Assembly (NCBI GenBank): GCA_014382085.1
Contig: JACNKJ010000228.1
Location: 1-9,947, forward strand
DNA length: 9,947 nucleotides
Source of the DNA: a bacterium
GTDB lineage: Bacteria > Krumholzibacteriota > Krumholzibacteriia > JACNKJ01
Reading direction: 5' to 3'
Shown: positions 1 through 6,640 of the stretch, one piece after another
How positions within the stretch are numbered: the first letter of the stretch is position 1
Layout of the letters: each line of letters starts with the position of its first letter
Notes under the pieces: model-generated
The model's database searches: none
Told to the model about the DNA's origin: nothing
Seen by the model: only the letters and a program-made list of their open reading frames with translations
Position numbers and translations under genes: made by a program

Positions 1-443
1 ACAGCGGCCGGGTGGGGCCGCACGCTGGGAGTACCCAAACCACCAAGCCCGCCGTACATGTTAGAGTGCGAATCGCTGGCACCCACCATGCTGGTGGGCC
101 AGGCATATCCTTCTTCGCACATGATTTGATGGCCGATGCCGCGCCCGGCGGGATAAAAATCCACGCCCATTTCTTTGGCGAAAGCCTCGATGCCCGCGTA
201 CTTGGCCAGGTTCTTCTCGCTGGTGTCCTGCACGTTGTGATCCAGGGCATAAACCGGCTGGCGGGGATTGTCCATTTTCACGGCGCCGATGGATTTAAAT
301 TTGGGCATGACCGCACCCGTGTTGTCGTGAGTCATCACGTGGGCCGGACGGATGGACAGGAAGTCGCCGCTCTGCACGACATGACCGGGTTCGAGATCCA
401 CGGCAAAGCGCTGGGCGAGTTTTTCAACGAGATTCTGCGGCAT
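1..443 (-). CDS. Aconitase-superfamily hydro-lyase, homoaconitase (Lys4)-like, N-terminal part (cut by window edge)
   Basis: Only the first 147 codons are present; the gene continues beyond base 1. The family dehydrates and rehydrates hydroxy-di/tricarboxylates using a [4Fe-4S] cluster. Visible family signatures are HDNTG (residues 39-43), LDHNVQ (67-72), SEKNLAKY (75-82), DFYPAGRGIGHQ (95-106) and SDSHSNMYGG (123-132). This block order, with VMTHDN near the start, resembles fungal/bacterial homoaconitase (Lys4 type) more than classic LeuC. The iron-sulfur cysteines lie in the missing part. The start at 443 is set by AAGGAGG (454-448), four bases upstream. No signal peptide is seen, so it is cytosolic. 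The 68-bp gap after the channel gene shows no convincing promoter or terminator. Where family members usually read RTDAA, this copy reads RPHPAA (142-147), right at the edge. Substrate (homoaconitate, isopropylmalate or other) is not decidable. Confidence 0.85.
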   Translation of the reverse strand, partial: MPQNLVEKLAQRFAVDLEPGHVVQSGDFLSIRPAHVMTHDNTGAVMPKFKSIGAVKMDNPRQPVYALDHNVQDTSEKNLAKYAGIEAFAKEMGVDFYPAGRGIGHQIMCEEGYAWPTSMVGASDSHSNMYGGLGGLGTPSVRPHPAA

Positions 444-511
444 GGCGCCTCCTTAGATTGACGACAAGATGCGCCCGGTTTCTCGGAAATTCAATAGTGT
501 AGAGCGCTTCC

Positions 512-1477
512 CTAGATTTCCTCCACGCAGATGCGACGCTGCCCCGCCGCCCTCAGGGTCTTAGCCAGGACCACTAAAACCACAAAGCTGGTGAGCGCCA
601 GCAAGGTCGTTCCCAGCCAGGCGTAAAAAGCCAGACCCGTAAGCTTGTGCATGAGCAGGCTACTCAAGGTCACCGAAGCCATGGGAAAGGTATAGGCCCA
701 CCAGGACACGAAGTAGGGCAAACGAATGAAGCGCCGCGCCTTGCCCAAAATCAGCAGGAAGATGAAAAGCCCGAAAAAGTACAGCATGCGGGCGGCCGGA
801 TCGAGGCTGCCTGTCAGCTTCATCCAGGCGATGAAGCCCACCGATGGCGGCGCGATGAGAATGGAAAGGGTGGGCAGCAGTTTTTCGGGAAGCGGCGGAT
901 GAAAGATCAACCGGTAAAACACGATGGTCATGAAGATGATCCAGAAGATCAGCCCCACGGCGAAGAAGAACCAGGAGATATCAGGATGCGCCACCTGGGC
1001 GCCGGCCACGGGCACCAAGATCGTGCCGACCACGGGAATGAACCAGGCCGGGTTCAGGCTGTGGATGCTCATGTCGCCGCGTATCCACAGTGCGATGATG
1101 CGCAGGGTCCCGAGCATGTGCAGGGGCATGCCGATCCACCAGAGGACGCGTGAAAGCTCGGGGCGCAGGCCGAAAAAGCCGATACCCAGGAGCAATATCG
1201 AGATACTGAAGGCCGGGAAGAAGTTCACGCGAACCGGGTGACACCATTCCTGTGCGACCCGACCGGGAAAACGCAGGCACTTCAAGAGGTAGAAGAGCGT
1301 CAGGAGAAGGAACCAGGCTGCCGTCAGATAGAGAAGCACCTGGCCCGGCCTCGTGGAGCGATGCATGATCTCCCCATAACGCAGCCAGGCAATGGATAGA
1401 CCCGCCAAGCCCATGACCGAACCGAATAGCGTGATGGGAAGGTTTTCCAGGCGATCGCCGCCGTTTTCGTATCGCAT
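512..1477 (-). CDS. SLAC1/TehA-type anion channel (TDT family), 10-TM membrane protein
   Basis: A 321-residue, strongly hydrophobic protein with about ten membrane spans (roughly residues 12-33, 45-66, 85-103, 111-131, 143-163, 167-190, 204-223, 230-245, 252-275, 283-305). This matches the length and topology of the tellurite-resistance/dicarboxylate transporter family, including H. influenzae TehA and plant SLAC1. Supporting motifs are LENLPITLFGSVMGLAGL near the N-terminus (typically L-P-x-x-x-F/L-x-x-V-M-G-x-A-G-L), LNPAWFIPVVG (141-151) and SWWAYTFP (258-265). F264 in the last motif is the probable counterpart of the gating phenylalanine (TehA F262), judged by position and not by alignment. 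The start has GGAGGAG five bases upstream. The gene is divergent from the Rrf2 regulator. Function is probably passive anion efflux across the inner membrane; the ion (chloride, nitrate, tellurite-related or carboxylate) cannot be told. Confidence 0.85.
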   Translation of the reverse strand: MRYENGGDRLENLPITLFGSVMGLAGLSIAWLRYGEIMHRSTRPGQVLLYLTAAWFLLLTLFYLLKCLRFPGRVAQEWCHPVRVNFFPAFSISILLLGIGFFGLRPELSRVLWWIGMPLHMLGTLRIIALWIRGDMSIHSLNPAWFIPVVGTILVPVAGAQVAHPDISWFFFAVGLIFWIIFMTIVFYRLIFHPPLPEKLLPTLSILIAPPSVGFIAWMKLTGSLDPAARMLYFFGLFIFLLILGKARRFIRLPYFVSWWAYTFPMASVTLSSLLMHKLTGLAFYAWLGTTLLALTSFVVLVVLAKTLRAAGQRRICVEEI

Positions 1478-1555
1478 GTCGCTCCTCCGTGGGAATCACC
1501 ACGAATAAGCATGAAGATCCGTGCAAATCAAGGGTCCACAATTGAGGATTCGGTC

Positions 1556-1584
1556 TTGGCATTGAGACGGCAAGGCCCTATGAT
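1556..1584 (+). promoter_or_regulatory. Sigma70-type promoter of the Rrf2 regulator gene
   Basis: TTGGCA (1556-1561) and TATGAT (1579-1584) are separated by exactly 17 bp, close to the TTGACA/TATAAT consensus. Transcription would begin near 1590-1592, giving a leader of only about 14 bases that begins almost at the Shine-Dalgarno sequence (GGAGG, 1594-1598). A short interrupted repeat, GTCT-N8-AGAC (1553-1568), overlaps the -35 box. No equally good promoter was found on the minus strand for the divergent channel gene. Confidence 0.6.
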
Positions 1585-1586
1585 TA

Positions 1587-1602
1587 TCCACCTGGAGGTG
1601 GA
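1587..1602. promoter_or_regulatory. 16-bp palindrome over transcription start and SD of the Rrf2 gene (candidate operator)
   Basis: TCCACCTGGAGGTGGA is a perfect inverted repeat with 7-bp arms around a central GG. It lies three bases downstream of the -10 box and contains the Shine-Dalgarno sequence. A dimeric regulator bound here would block transcription start, as in Rrf2-family autorepression. If transcription started further upstream, the RNA could fold (CCACC-TGGA-GGTGG) and hide the ribosome-binding site. The sequence does not match an Rrf2 operator that I can name. The palindrome is seen directly; its role is inferred. Confidence 0.4.
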
Positions 1603-1604
1603 AG

Positions 1605-2018
1605 ATGCGACTAACGAAAACCAGCGAGTACGCCATCCGCGTCATGGTCTATTTGGCCAACCACAAAGACGAGCGGCTTTCGGCCACGCATATCCACCAG
1701 AAACTCAATATTCCCTACAAATACCTGGGCAAGATGATGAGCACCCTAGCGGCCACGGGGCTCGTGAAGTCCATGCGCGGGAAGACCGGCGGATATCAGG
1801 TTTGCTGCGATCTGGACAAGGTGACCCTGGCCCAGATCGTGGATCAGGTGGAGGGTCTTGAGAGCTACGAGCGCTGCCTGCTGGGATTCGAGAAGTGCGG
1901 CGACGAAAAGCCCTGCCCCATGCACAAGCTTTGGGGACCACAGCGCGATAGCATCAAGGAGATGATCTACAACACCACCCTTCAGGATCTGGTGGATCAA
2001 GAGGGGATCAGCTTCTAG
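1605..2018 (+). CDS. Rrf2-family transcriptional regulator with IscR-like Fe-S ligand set
   Basis: A 137-residue DNA-binding regulator of usual Rrf2 length. The N-terminal winged helix-turn-helix is clear: LTKTSEYAIRVMVYLA (residues 3-18), a recognition region around LNIPYKYLGKMMSTLAATGLV (35-54), and the wing signature RGKTGGYQV (58-66). Past it are C91, C98 and C104 followed by H107, very close to the C92/C98/C104/H107 ligands of E. coli IscR, so a [2Fe-2S] or [4Fe-4S] cluster is likely. C67 and C68 follow the wing and are probably not ligands. The start at 1605 is supported by GGAGG six bases upstream. The gene is divergent from the SLAC1/TehA channel gene, a plausible target alongside its own promoter. 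No isc or suf genes are in view, so calling it IscR itself is not justified. NsrR-, RirA- or IscR-like sensing of NO, iron or cluster status are all possible. Confidence 0.93.
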   Translation: MRLTKTSEYAIRVMVYLANHKDERLSATHIHQKLNIPYKYLGKMMSTLAATGLVKSMRGKTGGYQVCCDLDKVTLAQIVDQVEGLESYERCLLGFEKCGDEKPCPMHKLWGPQRDSIKEMIYNTTLQDLVDQEGISF

Positions 2019-2046
2019 AGTCGTGAGTCACGAGTCTCCAGTCACG
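2019..2046. repeat. Four-unit heptamer tandem array AGTCnnn
   Basis: Immediately after the TAG stop of the regulator come four exact-register 7-bp units: AGTCGTG, AGTCACG, AGTCTCC and AGTCACG. The first junction also makes a 13-bp palindrome, TCGTGA-G-TCACGA (2021-2033). No run of T follows, so it does not look like a factor-independent terminator. It may be a short intergenic repeat family or a simple-sequence remnant. Confidence 0.6.
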
Positions 2047-2142
2047 AACAGATAACCACCGTGGATTCCTCTAGCCAACCTGCCCCAAGGCCCTTAACTT
2101 GATGCCCGGATGTGCCGATACCATTTGGTTGGAGGGAATTGA

Positions 2143-3186
2143 ATGTCGAACAAGCGGATTCTCGTTACCGGCGGCGCGGGATTTTTGGGCATCAACCTGG
2201 TGCGTTGGCTACTTGCGCGTGGCTATGAGGTTAGCAGTCTCGATCTGGAGAGCTTCGACTATCCAGAGCGCGACAGCATCAACGAGGTCATCGGCGACAT
2301 TCGCGATCGTGAGGCCGTGGATGCGGTCATGAAGGACCAGGATCTGGTGGTCCATTGCGCGGCGGCACTTCCCCTCTACAAGCCCGAGGATATTTTCTCC
2401 ACCGACATCGAAGGCACGCGCACCGTGCTCGCCTCGGCCCAGGCCGCGGGCATCAAGCGCGTGGTGCACATTTCCTCGACGGCGGTTTACGGAATACCCG
2501 ATCATCACCCGCTCTATGAAGATGATCGACGCATCGGCGTGGGCCCCTACGGCGAGGCAAAAGTGAAGGCCGAGGACGTCTGCTTCGAGTTCCGCGACCA
2601 AGGCATGATCGTGCCGGTGGTTAGGCCCAAGAGCTTCATCGGTCCCGAACGCCTCGGCGTTTTCGCGCTGCTTTACGACTGGGCAAAAGACGGCAAGGGT
2701 TTTCCCATGATCGGCAACGGGAAGAATCGCTATCAATTGCTCGACGTGGAAGACCTTTGCGACTCCATCGGCCTCTGTCTTGAGGGCGACGAAGCCATCG
2801 TGAACGACACCTTCAACATCGGCGCGCGCGAATTCACGACCATGGGCGAAGACTGGCAGGCGGTGCTCGACGACGCGGGCTTCGGCAAGAAGGTGAAGGG
2901 ATTTCCAGCCGCGCCAGTTATCGGCATCCTTCGCTTCCTCGAAGCGCTCAAACTCTCGCCGCTCTACAAGTGGGTCTACGAAACGGCCTCCACCGACAGT
3001 TTCGTATCCATCGAGAAGGCCGAAAAGGTGTTGGGCTACGATCCCAAGTTTTCCAACAAGGACGCGCTGGTGCGCAACTACCGTTGGTATCTCGCCAACA
3101 TGGAGAACTTCGAAAACGCCTCGGGCGTGAGCCACCGGGTTCCCTGGAAGCAGGGAATTCTGAAAGTGGCCAAGGCCTTCTTTTAA
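2143..3186 (+). CDS. NAD(P)-dependent epimerase/dehydratase, extended SDR family
   Basis: A 347-residue cytosolic enzyme of the extended short-chain dehydrogenase/reductase family, which includes nucleotide-sugar epimerases/dehydratases and 3beta-HSD-like enzymes. The Rossmann dinucleotide motif TGGAGFLG is at residues 9-16. D34 at the end of the second strand suggests NAD preference. GDIRD (51-55) and HCAA (71-74) are typical cofactor contacts. The catalytic set is S111/S112 with S-S-T-A-V-Y-G (111-117) and YGEAK (136-140). RPKSFIGP (161-168) and LLDVEDLC (199-206) are family landmarks for the substrate half. GGAGGG six bases before the ATG supports the start. The 124-bp upstream gap holds the heptamer array and no strong promoter; a weak TTAACT/GATACC pair ends at 2122. 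The substrate is not identifiable: no sugar-biosynthesis neighbours are present. Confidence 0.9.
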   Translation: MSNKRILVTGGAGFLGINLVRWLLARGYEVSSLDLESFDYPERDSINEVIGDIRDREAVDAVMKDQDLVVHCAAALPLYKPEDIFSTDIEGTRTVLASAQAAGIKRVVHISSTAVYGIPDHHPLYEDDRRIGVGPYGEAKVKAEDVCFEFRDQGMIVPVVRPKSFIGPERLGVFALLYDWAKDGKGFPMIGNGKNRYQLLDVEDLCDSIGLCLEGDEAIVNDTFNIGAREFTTMGEDWQAVLDDAGFGKKVKGFPAAPVIGILRFLEALKLSPLYKWVYETASTDSFVSIEKAEKVLGYDPKFSNKDALVRNYRWYLANMENFENASGVSHRVPWKQGILKVAKAFF

Positions 3187-3246
3187 TCGAAGACGCATAT
3201 TGCGGCGGGCCTTCAGTGTAAACTGGCTATGGAACCCCATATAGTC

Positions 3247-3266
3247 TACAATTAATTAGTCTAATT
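3247..3266 (+). promoter_or_regulatory. AT-rich promoter-like region with 13-bp palindrome upstream of the LVIVD-repeat gene
   Basis: Two good -10 boxes occur, TATAGT (3240-3245) and TACAAT (3247-3252), but neither has a -35 box better than three matches. Just downstream is a perfect palindrome AATTAG-T-CTAATT (3254-3266), ending one base before the Shine-Dalgarno sequence GGGAGG (3267-3272). It may be an operator or simply AT-rich promoter sequence. No terminator for the epimerase gene is evident in this 91-bp gap. Confidence 0.35.
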
Positions 3267-3277
3267 GGGAGGATTCC

Positions 3278-5548
3278 ATGCCGGCCAGCGCAGCAACGCT
3301 TGGGTTCAACAGCGGAAACACAATTCTCTTTAAAAGAGTTGCCTGTCAGTTGACTCTTTCCTCGACACTCCGCTCCCACCTTGCTCTAACATGCCTGATT
3401 CTGGCATTGGGAATTCCAATCTTCCCTGCATTCGCAGAATGTATCGACTACGATGAATACTTGCGAAAAGTTGGCTCCATTTACACCTCAGGGGATGGTG
3501 AAAAGGTAGTTATTGCTGACACTCTCGCATACATTGCAGACGAGGAAGAAGGCCTGCAAGTTGTAAGCATTTCAAACCCTGAGAATCCTGAGATCATCGG
3601 GCACGCAGACACTCCAAGTGAAGTCTATGATTTGCACATTTCTGGCGATCTGGCTTTTCTGGCTTGTGGCTGGACTGGTCTGCAAGTGGTTGATATCACC
3701 GATCCGAGTAGCCCTCAAATTATTGGAAGCGCGAACACACCGGGGTATGCGATGGGTGTGTTTGCTACGGAATCTACCGTTTGCATTGCGGATTTCGATC
3801 ATGGCCTAACTCTAATCGATGTTTCCAATCCTGAACTACCTCAGGTACTAGGCAATGTCGACACTCCCGGATGGGCATACAATGTCGTGCTCTCCGGCAC
3901 TCACGCATATCTAACGAATTGGGACTACGGCCTCCAAGTGATCGACATCACTGTTCCAGAGAACCCCACAATCCTTGGAAGTGTCGACACCCCAGGAAAT
4001 GCCTGGGATCTCGAAGTATCCGGAAGCCTGGCGTATATCGCGGATCGCTCCTACGGTCTGCAGATTGTCGACATCAGCGTTCCTGAGATCCCAGTAATCG
4101 TTGGCAGTGTCGACATGCCTGGGTTGGCGCGAGGGATTTCACTTTCAGGGACACACGCATTTCTTTCCACTGGCGGCTATGGTTTGAGTGTGGTCGATGT
4201 CAGCAATCCCGAGAATCCCCAACTTGTCAACAGCCTGAGTGTCGGCGATGATTGGAATGAAGCTAAGAGTGTCGCTGCTACAGAGACCCATGTTTACGTA
4301 TCGTGTGACTACTGTGGCCTATGGGTATTCGAAAAGGGGAATCTTGAAAGTCCGAGGATTGTGAGTGCCATTGAAACTCTTGGCGTCTCTCGCACTCTAG
4401 CCCTCTCCGATACACATGTCTTCATAGCCGCCTATGATTATGGGCTGCAGGTTGTTGATCTCCAGAATCCAGATAGCCTCAAAATTGTCGGTAGCGTAGA
4501 GACTCCGAGTTTGGCTCGAGGTCTAGCGATCACAGACAGACACGCATTCGTTGTTGCGTATTACGATGGCTTACAAGTGGTGGACATATCCGAACCCGAG
4601 AATCCGGAGACTGTAGGCTTCATGGAATTGTCAGGTCGTTCCATGGATGTCGCTCTCCAGGGAGCATACGCCTATGTCGCAAATTCCGGACTTTATGTGA
4701 TCGATGTCTCCACTCCCGAAGACCCCCAAATTGTCGGCTATGAAGGTAACAGTGACACTTCAATCTGTATTGCTACGACAGGCACCTATGCCTACGTCGG
4801 AGGATACAACCTCATTGTAGTGGACATATCTGACCCGCAAAACCCCGAGACCATTTCGGAGATGTATTCTCCGGGCGGCACGTTCAACTATATTCTAGAT
4901 ATGTACGTCTCGGGGACTCACCTGTACATCGGGTGCGAGGAAAGCGGCTTGCATGTCTTTGATATTGCGAATCCTGAAAATATCCATGCAGTCAGTAATG
5001 TGCTTACTCACGGACATGCCTACGGCGTCGCCATTAGTGAAAACTATGCGTATATTGCGAACCTTGGGAACGGTCTGAGGATTGTCGATATCACGAATCC
5101 AGAGAGCCCTGAGTCTGTTTCTGGAAACTTCTATACTGGAGGAGCAATCAGGACTGTGGCTCTTTCAGGCTCTCACGTTTTTCTCGCTGACTTCAACAAT
5201 GGCCTAATGGTCTTGCCACGACAGTGCAACCCCACAGGCGTCCCCGAAGTCGAAGAGAGCTTCTCTATTCAATATCCGCACAGACTACAAGCCTACCCAA
5301 ATCCGAGTACTGCGGGCACTACAATCTGCTTCGATGCTCCAGAGGAAAGGTTTTCTCAGTTCTCTGTTTTTGATGTTGCTGGACGGAAAATACGAGATTT
5401 CCACTTCATGAACTCCGAGGTGAACAGCAACAATCTCGGATGGGATGGGCGTGATGATAGTGGGAATAAAGTCCCGGCAGGCATCTACTTCATACAATTA
5501 CGCAGCCTCCACGAAACCCACACGAGCCGTGTGGTGATCATCAGATAG
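3278..5548 (+). CDS. Exported LVIVD-repeat beta-propeller protein with C-terminal FlgD-Ig/sorting-like domain
   Basis: A 756-residue surface or secreted protein. A signal peptide is visible: a long basic n-region, a hydrophobic core from about residue 35 (LALTCLILALGIPIF), and a probable cleavage after AFA (51-53). The body (about 78-648) is built from LVIVD repeats (GLQVVDISNPENP-like), a family that folds as beta-propeller blades. The C-terminus (about 668-756) is a FlgD-Ig/type-9-sorting-like domain: YPNPS (673-677), VFDVAGRKI (697-705), W722-D-G-R-D-D-S-G-N and PAGIYF (733-738). Such domains end many exported proteins in FCB-type bacteria. GGGAGG five bases upstream fixes the ATG, although the n-region is unusually long. 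No catalytic motif is seen, so a binding or adhesion role is likelier than an enzyme. Its DNA is near half GC, well below both neighbours. It converges on the C45 gene with only three bases between stops. Confidence 0.85.
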   Translation: MPASAATLGFNSGNTILFKRVACQLTLSSTLRSHLALTCLILALGIPIFPAFAECIDYDEYLRKVGSIYTSGDGEKVVIADTLAYIADEEEGLQVVSISNPENPEIIGHADTPSEVYDLHISGDLAFLACGWTGLQVVDITDPSSPQIIGSANTPGYAMGVFATESTVCIADFDHGLTLIDVSNPELPQVLGNVDTPGWAYNVVLSGTHAYLTNWDYGLQVIDITVPENPTILGSVDTPGNAWDLEVSGSLAYIADRSYGLQIVDISVPEIPVIVGSVDMPGLARGISLSGTHAFLSTGGYGLSVVDVSNPENPQLVNSLSVGDDWNEAKSVAATETHVYVSCDYCGLWVFEKGNLESPRIVSAIETLGVSRTLALSDTHVFIAAYDYGLQVVDLQNPDSLKIVGSVETPSLARGLAITDRHAFVVAYYDGLQVVDISEPENPETVGFMELSGRSMDVALQGAYAYVANSGLYVIDVSTPEDPQIVGYEGNSDTSICIATTGTYAYVGGYNLIVVDISDPQNPETISEMYSPGGTFNYILDMYVSGTHLYIGCEESGLHVFDIANPENIHAVSNVLTHGHAYGVAISENYAYIANLGNGLRIVDITNPESPESVSGNFYTGGAIRTVALSGSHVFLADFNNGLMVLPRQCNPTGVPEVEESFSIQYPHRLQAYPNPSTAGTTICFDAPEERFSQFSVFDVAGRKIRDFHFMNSEVNSNNLGWDGRDDSGNKVPAGIYFIQLRSLHETHTSRVVIIR
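3509..5221 (+). repeat. Fourteen 42-residue (126-bp) LVIVD repeat units inside the exported protein
   Basis: The strand motif G-L-x-V-V-D-I recurs at residues 92, 134, 176, 218, 260, 302, 347, 389, 431, 471, 511 (NL variant), 557, 599 and 642. Spacing is 42 residues in most intervals, with 45, 40, 40, 46 and 43 as the exceptions. The first thirteen are followed by an N/D-P-E-x-P-like turn, imperfect in units 7, 8 and 12; the last is cut short at PRQC. DNA-level similarity also survives: GTCGAC occurs at 3857, 3983 and 4109, exactly 126 bp apart, which suggests that units 4-6 expanded recently by tandem duplication. Confidence 0.85.
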
Positions 5549-5551
5549 TCC

Positions 5552-6640
5552 CTAGAGCCTGAACTCCTCGAATTCCCCCTCACAGGGCGGCCCATCGCTG
5601 ATCCACAGGCTGCCGGAACCCGGCTCCATGATAGCTCCGCAAACCGTGTGCACGCGCTGCCCCTCGGGAAGCTCCGTGTCGGGATGACGACAGACCGAGT
5701 TGGGATGCCCATCGTGATCGCGTAGCAAGTCCATAAGCGTCTCGCGACTCAGCGGCGCCGCAGCACGCAGGATCTCTTCGAGCCTCGCGTGCCTATGCTC
5801 CGAATTGTGCCGACGCGGATTGGGCGGCTCCTCCACACCCGCCGCGCACTGATCCACAAAATGATTGGCGTGTACAAGCACACCCTCATGCGCCGAAAGC
5901 TCGCGCTGGGTCTCGGGACCCAACTCCATATCTGCCGCTTCATCGGGAAGACCCGACAGTAGAAAATTTACCGCACAAGCGCGAGGTGTTCCCGCCACGG
6001 CTGTGCGAGCGTCATCCAGCGACCTGGCGCGCAAAGCATCGTGGCAGCGCAAATGAAAGGGGCGTTCCAGGCGACCGCCGTCATCGTCCACCGTGAGCAT
6101 ACCGTTAACCGTCAGGCTGACACCCGCCGCGTTCAGCCCCAATTTAACCCCGAAGATTCCCGCTTCGGTAAAGCCCAACAGGTTCGGCGCATCTTCGCGC
6201 TTCACCCGCAGCACCGCGCCCTTCACCTGAGGAATCCAGTCCCAGTTCTGGCCGGCGAGCAGACGACCACCCTTCACCACTTCGGGCATGAGCACGTAAC
6301 CCGTGCAGCCGTCGCGCTTGGCTTCGGCCATCATTCGCTTGCCCACACCGTCATAGAGAATTTCGTAGCGCACGTTGATGGCGACGATTTCATCCAATGA
6401 CATGTGAGCGCCTTCGGCAATGCCCTCCATGCCCGACACATAGGCCGGACTGGACTTGCGCAAAGCTCCAAGATGGGCGCGGGCGCGGGAGAGAACATCC
6501 TCCCGCGCCACACCCGCGTCCGTCTCAAAACGCTCAAAATAGACATCGCGATTTTGCCGCACGCCATCGCGCAAGGCTTCGCCATGCCCACGCCCTTGCT
6601 TCCGCTCGTCGCCGGACAGATCCACGAAGGGCAGGCTCAT
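5552..6640 (-). CDS. C45-family Ntn-hydrolase (acyl-CoA:6-aminopenicillanate acyltransferase-like)
   Basis: A 362-residue member of the AAT/IAT family, enzymes that cleave themselves before a cysteine and then hydrolyse or transfer acyl groups on amide bonds. The self-processing site is D110-G111-C112-T113; C112 would become the N-terminal nucleophile, as Cys103 does in fungal isopenicillin-N acyltransferase. Other landmarks are QNWDW (131-135), the G-x-N-x-x-G-V-S-L-T-V-N region (168-179), HANHF (257-261), LRDHDGHPNSVCRHPD (306-321) and G350-P-P-C-E-G-E-F at the end. No signal peptide, so cytosolic. The ATG at 6640 is chosen because it overlaps the upstream GNAT stop (ATGA) and has GGAGGAGG upstream; the frame stays open to 6886, but that stretch is coding for the GNAT in another frame. 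Last gene of the run. Natural substrate unknown: bacterial members include N-acyl amino acid/peptide hydrolases, and beta-lactam chemistry should not be assumed. Confidence 0.9.
   Translation of the reverse strand: MSLPFVDLSGDERKQGRGHGEALRDGVRQNRDVYFERFETDAGVAREDVLSRARAHLGALRKSSPAYVSGMEGIAEGAHMSLDEIVAINVRYEILYDGVGKRMMAEAKRDGCTGYVLMPEVVKGGRLLAGQNWDWIPQVKGAVLRVKREDAPNLLGFTEAGIFGVKLGLNAAGVSLTVNGMLTVDDDGGRLERPFHLRCHDALRARSLDDARTAVAGTPRACAVNFLLSGLPDEAADMELGPETQRELSAHEGVLVHANHFVDQCAAGVEEPPNPRRHNSEHRHARLEEILRAAAPLSRETLMDLLRDHDGHPNSVCRHPDTELPEGQRVHTVCGAIMEPGSGSLWISDGPPCEGEFEEFRL

Noticed and set aside
12..461. Plus-strand open frame of 149 codons over the hydro-lyase gene
   Set aside because: Antisense to a strongly conserved aconitase-family sequence with its own SD; no family features in the plus-strand reading.
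1605..2018. Naming the Rrf2 regulator iscR
   Set aside because: Ligand residues resemble IscR, but no isc/suf genes adjoin it and the Rrf2 family has several Fe-S sensing subfamilies.
2019..2046. Heptamer array considered as a CRISPR, attachment site or terminator
   Set aside because: Units are far too short for CRISPR, there is no T tract for a terminator, and no integrase or element boundary is nearby.
2209..3240. Long open frame (343 codons) on the minus strand across the epimerase gene
   Set aside because: It is antisense to a gene with clear Rossmann and YxxxK motifs, has no recognisable family features, and reflects the high GC third positions of the true gene.
5552..6640. Calling the C45 enzyme a penicillin biosynthesis or resistance gene
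   Set aside because: The family is broad in bacteria, there are no beta-lactam biosynthesis genes nearby, and the sequence alone does not show substrate.
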